32,123 nt of DNA from assembly GCA_034178815.1 (NCBI GenBank), contig JAXFQS010000062.1, positions 1 through 32,123 on the forward strand, read 5' to 3'. Numbering within the stretch: the first letter of the stretch is position 1; each line of letters begins with the position of its first letter. Under the pieces are notes generated by a model. The model had not been told where the DNA came from. It worked only from the letters and a program-made list of their open reading frames with translations, and made no database searches. Made by a program: the position numbers and the translations under genes. The stretch comes from JAXFQS01 sp034178815. GTDB lineage: Bacteria > Verrucomicrobiota > Kiritimatiellia > RFP12 > DVOR01. Of the stretch, positions 7,571-14,887 are shown piece after piece.

Positions 7571-8431
7571 ATGGACGACATCAGCCAAGATCCGCGCGTC
7601 GCCCGCATCATCCGCAACGCGCTCGACGAAGACATCGGCACCGGTGATGTCACCACCCTCGCCCTCGTCGACCCCGCCGCCCAGGCCACAGGCGCCATCC
7701 TCACCCGCGAGCCCTGCCGCGTCGCCGGCGCCACTATCGCCGCCGCCGTCCTCAAAGCCGTCGACCCCGCCGCAGAATGCACCATCCGCATTCCCGATGG
7801 CAACGACGCCCCCCAAGGTGCCACCATCCTCACCTTCGACGGCCGCGCAGCCTCCATCCTCACCGCCGAGCGCACCGCCCTCAACTTTATGCAACGCCTT
7901 TGCGGCATCGCCACCCAGACCGCTCGCTTCGTCGAAGCCGTCAAAGACTACCATACTCTCATCCTCGACACCCGCAAAACCACCCCTGGACTGCGCCTGC
8001 TCGAAAAATACGCCGTCCGCTGCGGAGGTGGCACCAACCACCGCTTCGGTCTCTACGACCGCGTCCTGATGAAAGACAACCACCGCCGCCTCTGGCGCGA
8101 CGGCGACCCCGACCGCCTAGACCTCGCCGTCGAAGCCGCAAGGGCCAAATTTCCCGGCATTATGGTCGAGATTGAAGTCGAAAACTTCGACGAACTCCGC
8201 TCCGCCCTGCGCGCCAAGCCCGAGTGGATTATGCTCGACAACATGGACTGCCCCAGCATGGCACAAGCCGTCCAGATAGTCGCCGGAACCTCTAAACTCG
8301 AAGCCTCCGGCGGCATCACCCTCGAACGCGCACGAGCCGTCGCCGCAACCGGCGTTGACGCCATCTCCCTCGGCTGCCTGACCCACTCCGTACGCTCCAT
8401 CGACCTCTCCCTCGAATGGGAAACCGTCTGA
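7571..8431 (+). CDS. nadC: Nicotinate-nucleotide pyrophosphorylase, carboxylating (NadC)
   Basis: NadC converts quinolinate and PRPP to nicotinate mononucleotide, CO2 and pyrophosphate in de novo NAD synthesis. The 286 residues include DEDIGTGDVTT near the N-terminus, the core DTRKTTPGLRLLEKYAV with GGGTNHRFGLYD and KDNH, IEVEN, MLDN, EASGGI and GVDAISLGCLTHS, which are the standard PRPP- and quinolinate-binding blocks. Length is normal. The start is 3 nt after the M42 stop, and the coaX start is 2 nt after its stop, so it is part of the operon. No nadA or nadB is in the window. Third positions are very C-rich. Confidence 0.95.
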   Translation: MDDISQDPRVARIIRNALDEDIGTGDVTTLALVDPAAQATGAILTREPCRVAGATIAAAVLKAVDPAAECTIRIPDGNDAPQGATILTFDGRAASILTAERTALNFMQRLCGIATQTARFVEAVKDYHTLILDTRKTTPGLRLLEKYAVRCGGGTNHRFGLYDRVLMKDNHRRLWRDGDPDRLDLAVEAARAKFPGIMVEIEVENFDELRSALRAKPEWIMLDNMDCPSMAQAVQIVAGTSKLEASGGITLERARAVAATGVDAISLGCLTHSVRSIDLSLEWETV

Positions 8432-8433
8432 CG

Positions 8434-9210
8434 ATGTCCCCCAAAAGCCCGAGCATTGCCTGCCTCGCCGTCGACATCGGCAACACATCCGTCGCCATCG
8501 CCCGCTGGCAGAACGGCAAGGTCACCCGCACAGCCCACATCGACGGAGGAATCCGCCGCGCCCCCGAGGCGTGCGAACAAGCCATCCTCAAGGCCGCCAA
8601 AGGAGGCGTCAACGGCGTTTGCATCGCCTCCGTCGTTCCCAAGGTCAACGCCCGCTGGAAAACACTCATCCGCCGAACCCTCGGGTGCGCTCCCCTCTTC
8701 GTCACCGCCGCCCTTCCCCTCCCCCTCGACATCGACTACCCCAAGCCCGAAACCATCGGCGCAGACCGTATCGCCGATGCCGTCGGCGCCATCCGACGCT
8801 ACGGAGCCCCCGCCCTAATTGCCGACTTCGGAACGGCCCTGACCTTTGACCTCGTCACCTCGAAAAACACCTACATTGGAGGCGTCATAACCCCGGGAAT
8901 TCCCCTGATGACCGACTACCTCCACGAGAAAACCGCGCAACTCCCCCAAGTCAGCCTGAACCAGCCCTGCAGCGGCGTGGGAAGGTCTACCGAAGAGGCC
9001 ATCCGCATTGGCGCCCGCATCGGCTACAGGGGACTCATCCGGGAGATTGCCGCGCACCTCGCGCACGAAACCAAGGAAGACTTCCACCTCATCGCAACTG
9101 GCGGCTACGCGAAGTGGGTGCTCGCCGAAAGCGGTCTTCCCTTCACTATCGACCCCGACCTGACCCTCTACGGAATCGGGGCAATCTTTGCCTTCCAGAC
9201 CACCCGCTGA
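8434..9210 (+). CDS. coaX: Type III pantothenate kinase (CoaX)
   Basis: CoaX phosphorylates pantothenate in the first step of CoA synthesis; the type III enzyme needs a monovalent cation and is not feedback-inhibited by CoA. The 258 residues show the ASKHA phosphate motif VDIGNTSVAIARW at about 11-23, the GADRIADAVGA block, the catalytic DFGTALTFD (Asp as base) and GGVITPGI. The ATG at 8434, 2 nt after nadC, gives the usual N-terminus. An in-frame ATG at 8416 would add six residues and overlap nadC by 16 bp; neither has a good ribosome site. The pairing with nadC (cofactor synthesis) is common. In many bacteria birA also neighbours coaX, but it is not here. Confidence 0.93.
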   Translation: MSPKSPSIACLAVDIGNTSVAIARWQNGKVTRTAHIDGGIRRAPEACEQAILKAAKGGVNGVCIASVVPKVNARWKTLIRRTLGCAPLFVTAALPLPLDIDYPKPETIGADRIADAVGAIRRYGAPALIADFGTALTFDLVTSKNTYIGGVITPGIPLMTDYLHEKTAQLPQVSLNQPCSGVGRSTEEAIRIGARIGYRGLIREIAAHLAHETKEDFHLIATGGYAKWVLAESGLPFTIDPDLTLYGIGAIFAFQTTR

Positions 9211-9253
9211 ATCCCGTTGCCGACGCCGCCCCAAAAGAAAGACCGTCCCCAAA

Positions 9254-10372
9254 ATGCTCTACTGGATCTCCGCTTGGCTCGCGCCCCATTGGGGCCCATT
9301 CCGCCTACTCGCCTCCCACCTGCTCCTGCTGGCGCTGGGGACTTCGCTTGCCGCCGCCTTGGTGCTCTGGAGGCTTCCGCTAGCCTGGGAAACCTTGCCC
9401 CGAGACCGCGGCAAGACGCTCACCCCAGACGGCAAACAGTCCGAAGGAAAGCCGACGGGCGCGGGCATTCTAGTGGCGCGTTGGCTGCTTCCGGCAATCC
9501 TCCTCTTTGCCCCGCTCGACCGTTGGGGACTAGGCGTCGTGGGGTGCCTCTATTTGAGCATGTGGTTCGGCTACCTAGACGACCGCAGCGAACTTCCCTG
9601 GGGACAGTTGAAGAAAGGGCTGCTCGACCTGCTGGTCGCCGGAGCCACGGCGTTCCTAGTCTGCAAAGGGGAGCCTGCGACGCTGTGGCTACCCTTCTAC
9701 AAAGGTGTTCTGACCGTCCCCGTCTGGCTCTACCTGCCCTTCGCGACGCTCCTGCTCTTCATCACAACCAACACGACGAACTGCTCCGACGGCATCGACG
9801 GGTTGGCGGGAAGCCTCTCGCTGATTTCCCTCTTTTCGCTGGCGCTCTTCCTTTATGTGGCGGTCGGACATCAAAACCTGGCACGCTACCTCTTGATACC
9901 GCCGGTCGCGGACGGTGCCCGCTGGGCGATTCTATTGTCGGTTGTCGGCGGCGGTTTTGCCGGGTACCTGTGGTACAACGCCTTCCCGAGCCAGGTTCTG
10001 ATGGGTGATGCCGGATCGCGCTTTCTGGGACTTTTGATTGGGGTGGCGGTCTTGGTATCGGGGAATCCCTTTATGGCGCTGGTGACGGCTCCGGTGCTAC
10101 TGGTCAACGGCGGCGGCGGGTTGGCGAAACTGATTCTGCTTCGCCTGCTCCGGAGGCTGGGATTCGATGTACGCCCCGAGGGGAAGTTGACGGCAGGAGA
10201 GGCAGACCGGAGGGCGTATGTAGTCAAGGCGCTCCACGGCGTGCGCTGGCCCCTGCACGACCATTGCCGGAAGGTCTTTCACTGGTCACCAGCGCAGGTG
10301 CTGGTGCGCTTCGTGCTGATCCAACTCTTCTTGGTGCCGCTACTGTTCGTGCTGCTGGTGAAGGTGCGGTAA
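9254..10372 (+). CDS. mraY: MraY-type phospho-N-acetylmuramoyl-pentapeptide transferase, divergent
   Basis: A polytopic membrane enzyme of 372 residues resembling MraY, which makes lipid I for peptidoglycan. It begins MLYWISAWLAPHWGPFRLL as MraY does, has the PT-x-x-GIL loop (GKPTGAGILV), the catalytic Asp pair Asp109-Asp110 in FGYLDDRSE, the NxxDGxDGLAG block (Asn176, Asp179, Asp182), MGDAGSRFLG with Asp252, and LHDHCRK (His335, His337) where MraY has HHH. The HHH-to-HDH change and DDRSE in place of DDYLK mark it as divergent. It lies outside any division and cell wall cluster. A WecA/TagO-type enzyme is less likely given the N- and C-terminal matches. The ATG at 9254 is chosen over an in-frame ATG at 9188 that runs inside coaX. 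Confidence 0.78.
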   Translation: MLYWISAWLAPHWGPFRLLASHLLLLALGTSLAAALVLWRLPLAWETLPRDRGKTLTPDGKQSEGKPTGAGILVARWLLPAILLFAPLDRWGLGVVGCLYLSMWFGYLDDRSELPWGQLKKGLLDLLVAGATAFLVCKGEPATLWLPFYKGVLTVPVWLYLPFATLLLFITTNTTNCSDGIDGLAGSLSLISLFSLALFLYVAVGHQNLARYLLIPPVADGARWAILLSVVGGGFAGYLWYNAFPSQVLMGDAGSRFLGLLIGVAVLVSGNPFMALVTAPVLLVNGGGGLAKLILLRLLRRLGFDVRPEGKLTAGEADRRAYVVKALHGVRWPLHDHCRKVFHWSPAQVLVRFVLIQLFLVPLLFVLLVKVR

Positions 10373-10373
10373 A

Positions 10374-12092
10374 ATGCGCCGGCTGCTCCTTTTCCTTACC
10401 TGCGCCACACTCGCGTGGGGGAAACCGCCCGCCTCCGACGCCGCGCGCCCGGGGGGACGGTTGATCTACTCCGCGCCGCCCGCCCCGAAGAGCCTGAACT
10501 ACTACCTCGACTGCAATGTCTTTTCGCGGCAGGTCTTCGGGCTGATGTACGACTCCTTGCTCTCCGACGATCCCATCACGGCGGAGCCAACGCGCGGTCT
10601 GGCGGAATCTTGGGAGGTTTCGGATGACAAGCGTTGCTTCACCTTCCGGCTTGATCCGGAGGCCAAGTGGAGCGACGGACGCCCCATCACGGCGGACGAC
10701 ATTGCCTTCACCTTCAAGGTGCTCACAGCCCCCAGCAGTATGACCGGCCCATTCAAGGTGGAACTATCCGTCTTCGAGCCGCCCGAGATGCTTTCGCCCC
10801 GCGCCATTCGTTTCCGTGCCAAAACCATCCACTGGCGAAACCTGCTGGCTGTTGGCGGCCTGCCGATCCTGCCGAAGCATATTTTCGAGGGTAAGGACTT
10901 CAACAAAATCAACTTCATCTTTCCCGTGGTCTCGGGGCCCTACCGCCTAGCCAGACTGGACGAGGGGGCGAGCATTCTGATGCAGCGCAGGGGCGATTGG
11001 TGGGCGCGCGGACGGGAGGAAAACTGCGGGGTCTACAACTTCGACCAGATTCTTTTCCGCCATTTTTCCGACCCCGTCAATGCCTTCGAGTCATTCAAAA
11101 AGGGCGAAACCGATATCTATCCCGTGACCCTATCCCGCATCTGGAATGTCGAGGCGCAGGGGAGCGAGTTCAACGCCAACCGCATCCGCCGCCTGCGAGT
11201 ACGAAACCAGAATCCAATCGGCTTCCAGGGCTTTGCGATGAACCTGCGCAAGGCGCCATTCGACGAACTTCCCGTGCGGCAGGCGTTTGCCCACCTGCTT
11301 GACCGCGAACTGCTCAACAAAACCCTGATGCACGGCGCCTATTTCCTGCAGAAGTCCTACTTCGAAGACCTCTACGATGCCGCCCATCCCTGCCAGAACC
11401 CGACCTTCGACTACAACCCCGAAAAGGCGGCCGCCCTCCTCGACGGTGCGGGCTATACGCGGGGAAAGGATGGTTATCGCTACCGCAACGGGCGCCGTCT
11501 GAGTTTTGAATTCCTTTCAAGGGACGGCTCGGCGGACAACATCCTGGCGTTCTACTCGGCGGCTTTGCGCAAGGCGGGAATCGAGATGAAAATCGTCCGC
11601 AAAGACTTCGCCGCCTGGATGCGGGATATGGATGCGTTCAACTTCCAGATGACTTGGGCGGCGTGGTCTTCGGGGCTCTACAAAGACCCTGAATCCATGT
11701 GGTCTTCGGCGGAGGCGGAGCACCAAGGCGGGAACAATATCACGGGTTTCCGGGATGCACGCGTCGATGCGCTCATCGAGCGGCAAAAGGGGCTCTTCTC
11801 CCTTGAGCGGCGCAATGAAATCTGCCGCGAAATCGACCGTCTGGTGACGGCGCAGGTGCCTTATGTTCTACTCTGGAACACGGATGCCACGCGCCTTTTG
11901 TTCTGGAACAAGTTCGGGCTTCCGAGCCAACCGCTCGGTCGTTTCGGGGATGAATCCGCGGTTGTCTCCTACTGGTGGTTCGACCCCGACACGGCGGCGG
12001 AACTGGCCGATTCGCGGGCTTACAATATTCCAATGCCCGCCGAAGCGGAGGAAGTCCGCTATACCGTCCAGCCACCTCAGGGCAAGCGGTAG
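10374..12092 (+). CDS. Extracellular solute-binding protein, family 5 (YejA-like)
   Basis: A 572-residue secreted binding protein for an oligopeptide-type ABC importer. It has a signal peptide of 16 or so residues (MRRLLLFLTCATLAWG), then GGRLIYS, SLNYYLD, the LAESWEV/DDKRCFTFRLDPEAKWSDGRPITADDI block that defines SBP_bac_5, LPKHIFEGKDF, and a YejA-like run of YNFDQILFRHFSD, QGFAMNLRKAPFDELPVRQAF and ALLDGAGY. YejA relatives import peptides, including cell-wall-derived ones in some species. The start is 1 nt after the MraY-type stop, so the two are coupled; a role in muropeptide recovery is a guess from that pairing. No permease or ATPase gene is adjacent. The 3' end overlaps larC by 16 bp tail to tail. 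Confidence 0.88.
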   Translation: MRRLLLFLTCATLAWGKPPASDAARPGGRLIYSAPPAPKSLNYYLDCNVFSRQVFGLMYDSLLSDDPITAEPTRGLAESWEVSDDKRCFTFRLDPEAKWSDGRPITADDIAFTFKVLTAPSSMTGPFKVELSVFEPPEMLSPRAIRFRAKTIHWRNLLAVGGLPILPKHIFEGKDFNKINFIFPVVSGPYRLARLDEGASILMQRRGDWWARGREENCGVYNFDQILFRHFSDPVNAFESFKKGETDIYPVTLSRIWNVEAQGSEFNANRIRRLRVRNQNPIGFQGFAMNLRKAPFDELPVRQAFAHLLDRELLNKTLMHGAYFLQKSYFEDLYDAAHPCQNPTFDYNPEKAAALLDGAGYTRGKDGYRYRNGRRLSFEFLSRDGSADNILAFYSAALRKAGIEMKIVRKDFAAWMRDMDAFNFQMTWAAWSSGLYKDPESMWSSAEAEHQGGNNITGFRDARVDALIERQKGLFSLERRNEICREIDRLVTAQVPYVLLWNTDATRLLFWNKFGLPSQPLGRFGDESAVVSYWWFDPDTAAELADSRAYNIPMPAEAEEVRYTVQPPQGKR

Positions 12093-12784
12093 ACCGTCAA
12101 GCGGTTCGGCCCCGAAACGAGTTCCTTCATCCCCTCCCCGTAGCCCGATGCCAACCAATCCGACGGCAAGCGCTGGAGCATTGGCTCCGTCCGCAGGGCG
12201 GCAGCAATGGCGGCGCCCGTAGGCGTGACCAGTTCGGTTGGCTCGTCTGTCTGCTCCAACGGCAAACCATACTTGGCGACGATTTCGCGCACGGCCGGCA
12301 CGGGCAATTCCAGTTCACCGTGGGCGCAGCGGATATGGCCCGTGCCCTCGCGGAGAATGGAGAAGGCCGCCTCGCGCTCGCCCAAATCGTCGATCAGCAC
12401 CCCCGTTGCGACGGCATCGAGGATGGAGTCGTCCGCGCCGACCTCGTGGAAGTGAACCTCCTCGATGGCGCAGTGGTGCGCCTTCGCTTCGGCGTCGGCG
12501 ACCACCTCGAAGACTCGCAAGGCGATGGCTCGCGCCCGCGCCGTCAAAGCGCCCCGTTCGATGATTTCCCGAATCCTCGTCAGGTTGCGATGGGCGTGAT
12601 AGTCGCCGGCGTGGTGATGGGGCGTTTCAGTGACAAAGCGGTGGGGCTCGAAGCGCCACGCCACGCCCGGCAACTTGAGCGAGCGGAGCGCCGCGTCGAG
12701 CCGAGTCTGAGAGGCGCCCAAATCCAAAAGCGCCGCCACCGTCATATCGCCGCTAATTCCCGTAGGACAATCGAAATAGAGCAT
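12077..12784 (-). CDS. larC: Nickel-pincer cofactor protein LarC, LarC1 domain only
   Basis: LarC inserts nickel into the pincer cofactor of lactate racemase-type enzymes. The 235-residue product has the family start LYFDCPTGISGDM, a His-rich nickel-binding stretch (ETPHHHAGDYHAH, about residues 51-63), IEEVHFHEVGADDSI and the PTGAAIAA block. It ends at NRLTVYRLP, where LarC1 normally hands over to LarC2; the downstream antisense of the solute-binding gene encodes no LarC2. Start is fixed by a perfect AGGAGG (12792-12797) 7 nt upstream, despite a longer open frame to 13027. The C-terminal domain, which carries the CTP-dependent cyclometallase part, is missing here. No larB, larE or larA is in the window. 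Confidence 0.88.
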   Translation of the reverse strand: MLYFDCPTGISGDMTVAALLDLGASQTRLDAALRSLKLPGVAWRFEPHRFVTETPHHHAGDYHAHRNLTRIREIIERGALTARARAIALRVFEVVADAEAKAHHCAIEEVHFHEVGADDSILDAVATGVLIDDLGEREAAFSILREGTGHIRCAHGELELPVPAVREIVAKYGLPLEQTDEPTELVTPTGAAIAAALRTEPMLQRLPSDWLASGYGEGMKELVSGPNRLTVYRLP

Positions 12785-12817
12785 ACGCCTGCCTCCTGAA
12801 GTGCCGTTTTCGCGCTC

Positions 12818-12846
12818 AGTATACCCGATGCACCCGCCATTGTCGA
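12818..12846 (-). promoter_or_regulatory. Promoter of larC
   Basis: Read on the minus strand: TCGACA (12846-12841), 17-nt spacer, TATACT (12823-12818). Transcription would begin near 12811, giving a leader of about 26 nt with AGGAGG. Confidence 0.65.
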
Positions 12847-13020
12847 GCCATTTCCCCGTCCCGCCTGCCCCACCGCCACTCCTACCAGCCCCTCGCCCCG
12901 ACTCTCGGACACCTTTGCGCCCCGAGGCTACCCACGACCGGATGCCGCTCTCGGCAACTCTCGCCTCAAGCAGGTGCCTACCAAGGGGCAAAAATTTCTT
13001 CGCTCCGATGACGATTTTTC

Positions 13021-13047
13021 TTGACATCAGGGGGGGGGGGGTAAAAT
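13021..13047 (+). promoter_or_regulatory. Promoter with 12-G tract in the -35/-10 spacer (candidate phase-variable)
   Basis: A perfect TTGACA (13021-13026) and TAAAAT (13042-13047) are separated by 15 nt, of which 12 are an unbroken G run (13030-13041). AT-rich blocks (AAAAATTTCTT, GATTTTTC) lie just upstream. With 15 nt the spacer is 2 nt short of optimum, so slipped-strand gain or loss of G would change promoter strength. The start point would be near 13054 and the leader about 39 nt, ending in AAGGA (13081-13085). The rest of the 12785-13092 gap holds the larC promoter and no gene. Confidence 0.75.
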
Positions 13048-13092
13048 GAGGGGGCTATTCAATTATTTTTCACTCGTTCAAAGGATTAATCT

Positions 13093-14775
13093 ATGTCTTC
13101 GCCGCTCCAACCTCTAGCGACAGCCCTTCTCACGCTGGTCGCCGCTTCAGTTTTCGCGGACATCAACCTCGTCACCTTGACGAAAGGTGACGGCTCGTAT
13201 AAAGCATCCTCTTTTGCGGCGGCAGGGAATTGGAGCAATGGCGAAGCCCCGTCCGCCCCCGAAGAGGGTGCCGCCGTCACCAACCACTACCTGGTCGCCT
13301 TGGGCCCGGGTTCCGAGAATGCCCTCTGGATTATGGGTATCGACCGTGGAACCCAAACCTTCGCAGGCCAGCGGCTGACCATCGGCACCGATGAGACCGA
13401 AGGTGCGCTTCGAATGACCGGCAAATGGCACGGCAAAGTGGTCATTCCGGAACTCATCCTGCACTCGGGTGAACTGCTGGTGGAAGCCAACACGGCTTTT
13501 CAGAATGCTGGCCTGGTCGAGAGCACCGAGGCGAATCCGTTCCGCATTGTCTCGCTGAATGCAGGCAATGTAAACGGGGGCGTTGGGGTGCCTTTGTCCG
13601 GATCTGAAAGCAGCGCCGTCAAGGTGCGCCGGGCAACGGGTGCAACCCTCTGGAACCCAATCACGATTTCGGGCAAAAACTACCTTGGAAAGGTCATCTA
13701 TGATGGCTCGGACGGGGTGTTGACCTGTGGTTTCCCCGAGTACGGCGGGAGCCGCAGCACTCGGCGTCAAGATGCGGTTGATGTGCGCGGCGGAACTGGC
13801 TTCTTCTATGGGTTCTCGCTCTCGGGCGGACATGTCAATCTCGACTGTGCCAAGAACGGCTGGGTGGTTGACGAGGAGGGAATGTGGTTCGAGAACCGCA
13901 ACTTCAGTTATGCCGCGCACAAGCCTGAACGGATGCTGAACTGGTACCTCGAAAGCAAGGGCGAGGTGGTCTTTGCGAATAGGACTGATTCGTGCCCGCT
14001 CGAACACGGTTTTCTTCTGATTTCGGGGGCGTTTTCGTGCCCGGAGGGTACGCCTCGGCTGACGGCTTCGACGAACACCTTGCTTCAGATTGAGAACGCC
14101 TTCGTGATTCCGGAGGGTACCTTGCTTCGCGCGGAGGAGAATGGCACGATTGCGCTCGATGCTGCCCGCATTCCGGGGGTTGCTCTGCGGTTGGAGGGAG
14201 GCTGGATCCATGCCGGGATCTACTCGTATTTCCCTGGCGGACACTCCTGCTCTGCCAACCCTGAATTGTGCGCCTACCTGCACCCGGGCGTCTCCTCGAC
14301 CGTCACGGCAATCGCCAGCTCTCAAGCGGGCATTAATCACTATAACCATCCTAGGCCGGTGACCTCTTCGAACGCGGTCGGGACGGAGGAGGTTGCCCTC
14401 AAGAACGCCCAATTCGTTGACGGCGGCGTCAAGTGCGAAATCGACATCAAGGATGAGACCTGCGTCAGCGATTGCTTCGTGCTGGACGAATCCTGCACCC
14501 TTGAGGGAACCGTCAAACTTGCTGCCACGGTGGCCATCCAGTTGGCGAATCCGCTCTCGGCCAAGGGGTGGACGCTGATGAAGGTGCCGACCTCCGTCCG
14601 CACCCTCAAAGAGTCCGATTTCGATCTATCCAACTGCTTCTTCGACACCGATGACGGGACAGACCCCGAGGGTCTCTACTCGCCGGCCGTGCGCATCGAG
14701 ACGGTAGACGGTATGCAGCATGTCGTGCTCTACCGCAAGCGCACCGCCCACCCCACCATCATCTTTCTGCGCTAG
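13093..14775 (+). CDS. Secreted beta-rich surface protein of unknown function
   Basis: A 560-residue exported protein that I cannot assign to a named family. The signal peptide is about 22 residues (MSSPLQPLATALLTLVAASV, cleavage near FA-DI). The start of the mature part (FAAAGNWSNGEAPSAPEEG) resembles the opening of autotransporter-like and PEP-CTERM-associated beta-helix proteins, and the body alternates short beta-type segments with Gly/Asn turns. About ten Cys residues are scattered through it. No C-terminal beta-barrel, LPXTG or PEP-CTERM tail is visible, so secretion route and anchoring are unknown. Ribosome site AAGGA is 7 nt before the ATG. It stands alone between the poly-G promoter and a terminator at 14801, as expected for an individually switched surface protein. 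Confidence 0.75.
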   Translation: MSSPLQPLATALLTLVAASVFADINLVTLTKGDGSYKASSFAAAGNWSNGEAPSAPEEGAAVTNHYLVALGPGSENALWIMGIDRGTQTFAGQRLTIGTDETEGALRMTGKWHGKVVIPELILHSGELLVEANTAFQNAGLVESTEANPFRIVSLNAGNVNGGVGVPLSGSESSAVKVRRATGATLWNPITISGKNYLGKVIYDGSDGVLTCGFPEYGGSRSTRRQDAVDVRGGTGFFYGFSLSGGHVNLDCAKNGWVVDEEGMWFENRNFSYAAHKPERMLNWYLESKGEVVFANRTDSCPLEHGFLLISGAFSCPEGTPRLTASTNTLLQIENAFVIPEGTLLRAEENGTIALDAARIPGVALRLEGGWIHAGIYSYFPGGHSCSANPELCAYLHPGVSSTVTAIASSQAGINHYNHPRPVTSSNAVGTEEVALKNAQFVDGGVKCEIDIKDETCVSDCFVLDESCTLEGTVKLAATVAIQLANPLSAKGWTLMKVPTSVRTLKESDFDLSNCFFDTDDGTDPEGLYSPAVRIETVDGMQHVVLYRKRTAHPTIIFLR

Positions 14776-14800
14776 CGCACACGCGGCTTGATTCGATTCG

Positions 14801-14849
14801 ACCATACGCCCCCACTGACCCATTCAGTCCGGTGCGTATGGTTGTTTTA
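14801..14849 (+). terminator. Terminator after the secreted beta-rich protein
   Basis: ACCATACGC (14801-14809) pairs with GCGTATGGT (14834-14842), with an inner ACTGA/TCAGT hairpin (14814-14828), followed by TGTTTTA. It lies 26 nt after the stop. Confidence 0.75.
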
Positions 14850-14852
14850 GCA

Positions 14853-14881
14853 TTGCGACCACCTTTCAGGCGTGTTATACT
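14853..14881 (+). promoter_or_regulatory. Extended -10 promoter of the rhamnosidase operon, apparently leaderless
   Basis: TTGCGA (14853-14858), 17-nt spacer, and TG-T-TATACT with the -10 at 14876-14881 (TG at 14873-14874). The start point, about 7 nt on, falls at 14888, the A of the rhamnosidase ATG. No Shine-Dalgarno sequence precedes the ATG. Confidence 0.65.
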
Positions 14882-14887
14882 GCCCCG

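Noticed and set aside
7139..8083. 314-codon minus-strand ORF opposite the M42 and nadC genes
   Set aside because: It is a Gly/Asp/Val-rich shadow of GC-rich coding DNA; the plus-strand genes are clearly real.
12785..13027. N-terminal extension of LarC on the minus strand
   Set aside because: The added 81 residues are low-complexity and unlike LarC; a perfect AGGAGG with 7-nt spacing supports 12784.
12801..13049. 82-codon plus-strand ORF crossing the poly-G tract
   Set aside because: It is Pro/Arg-rich, has no ribosome site, and covers the larC promoter and the 13021 promoter, so the G tract is more plausibly a promoter spacer than a coding slippery site.
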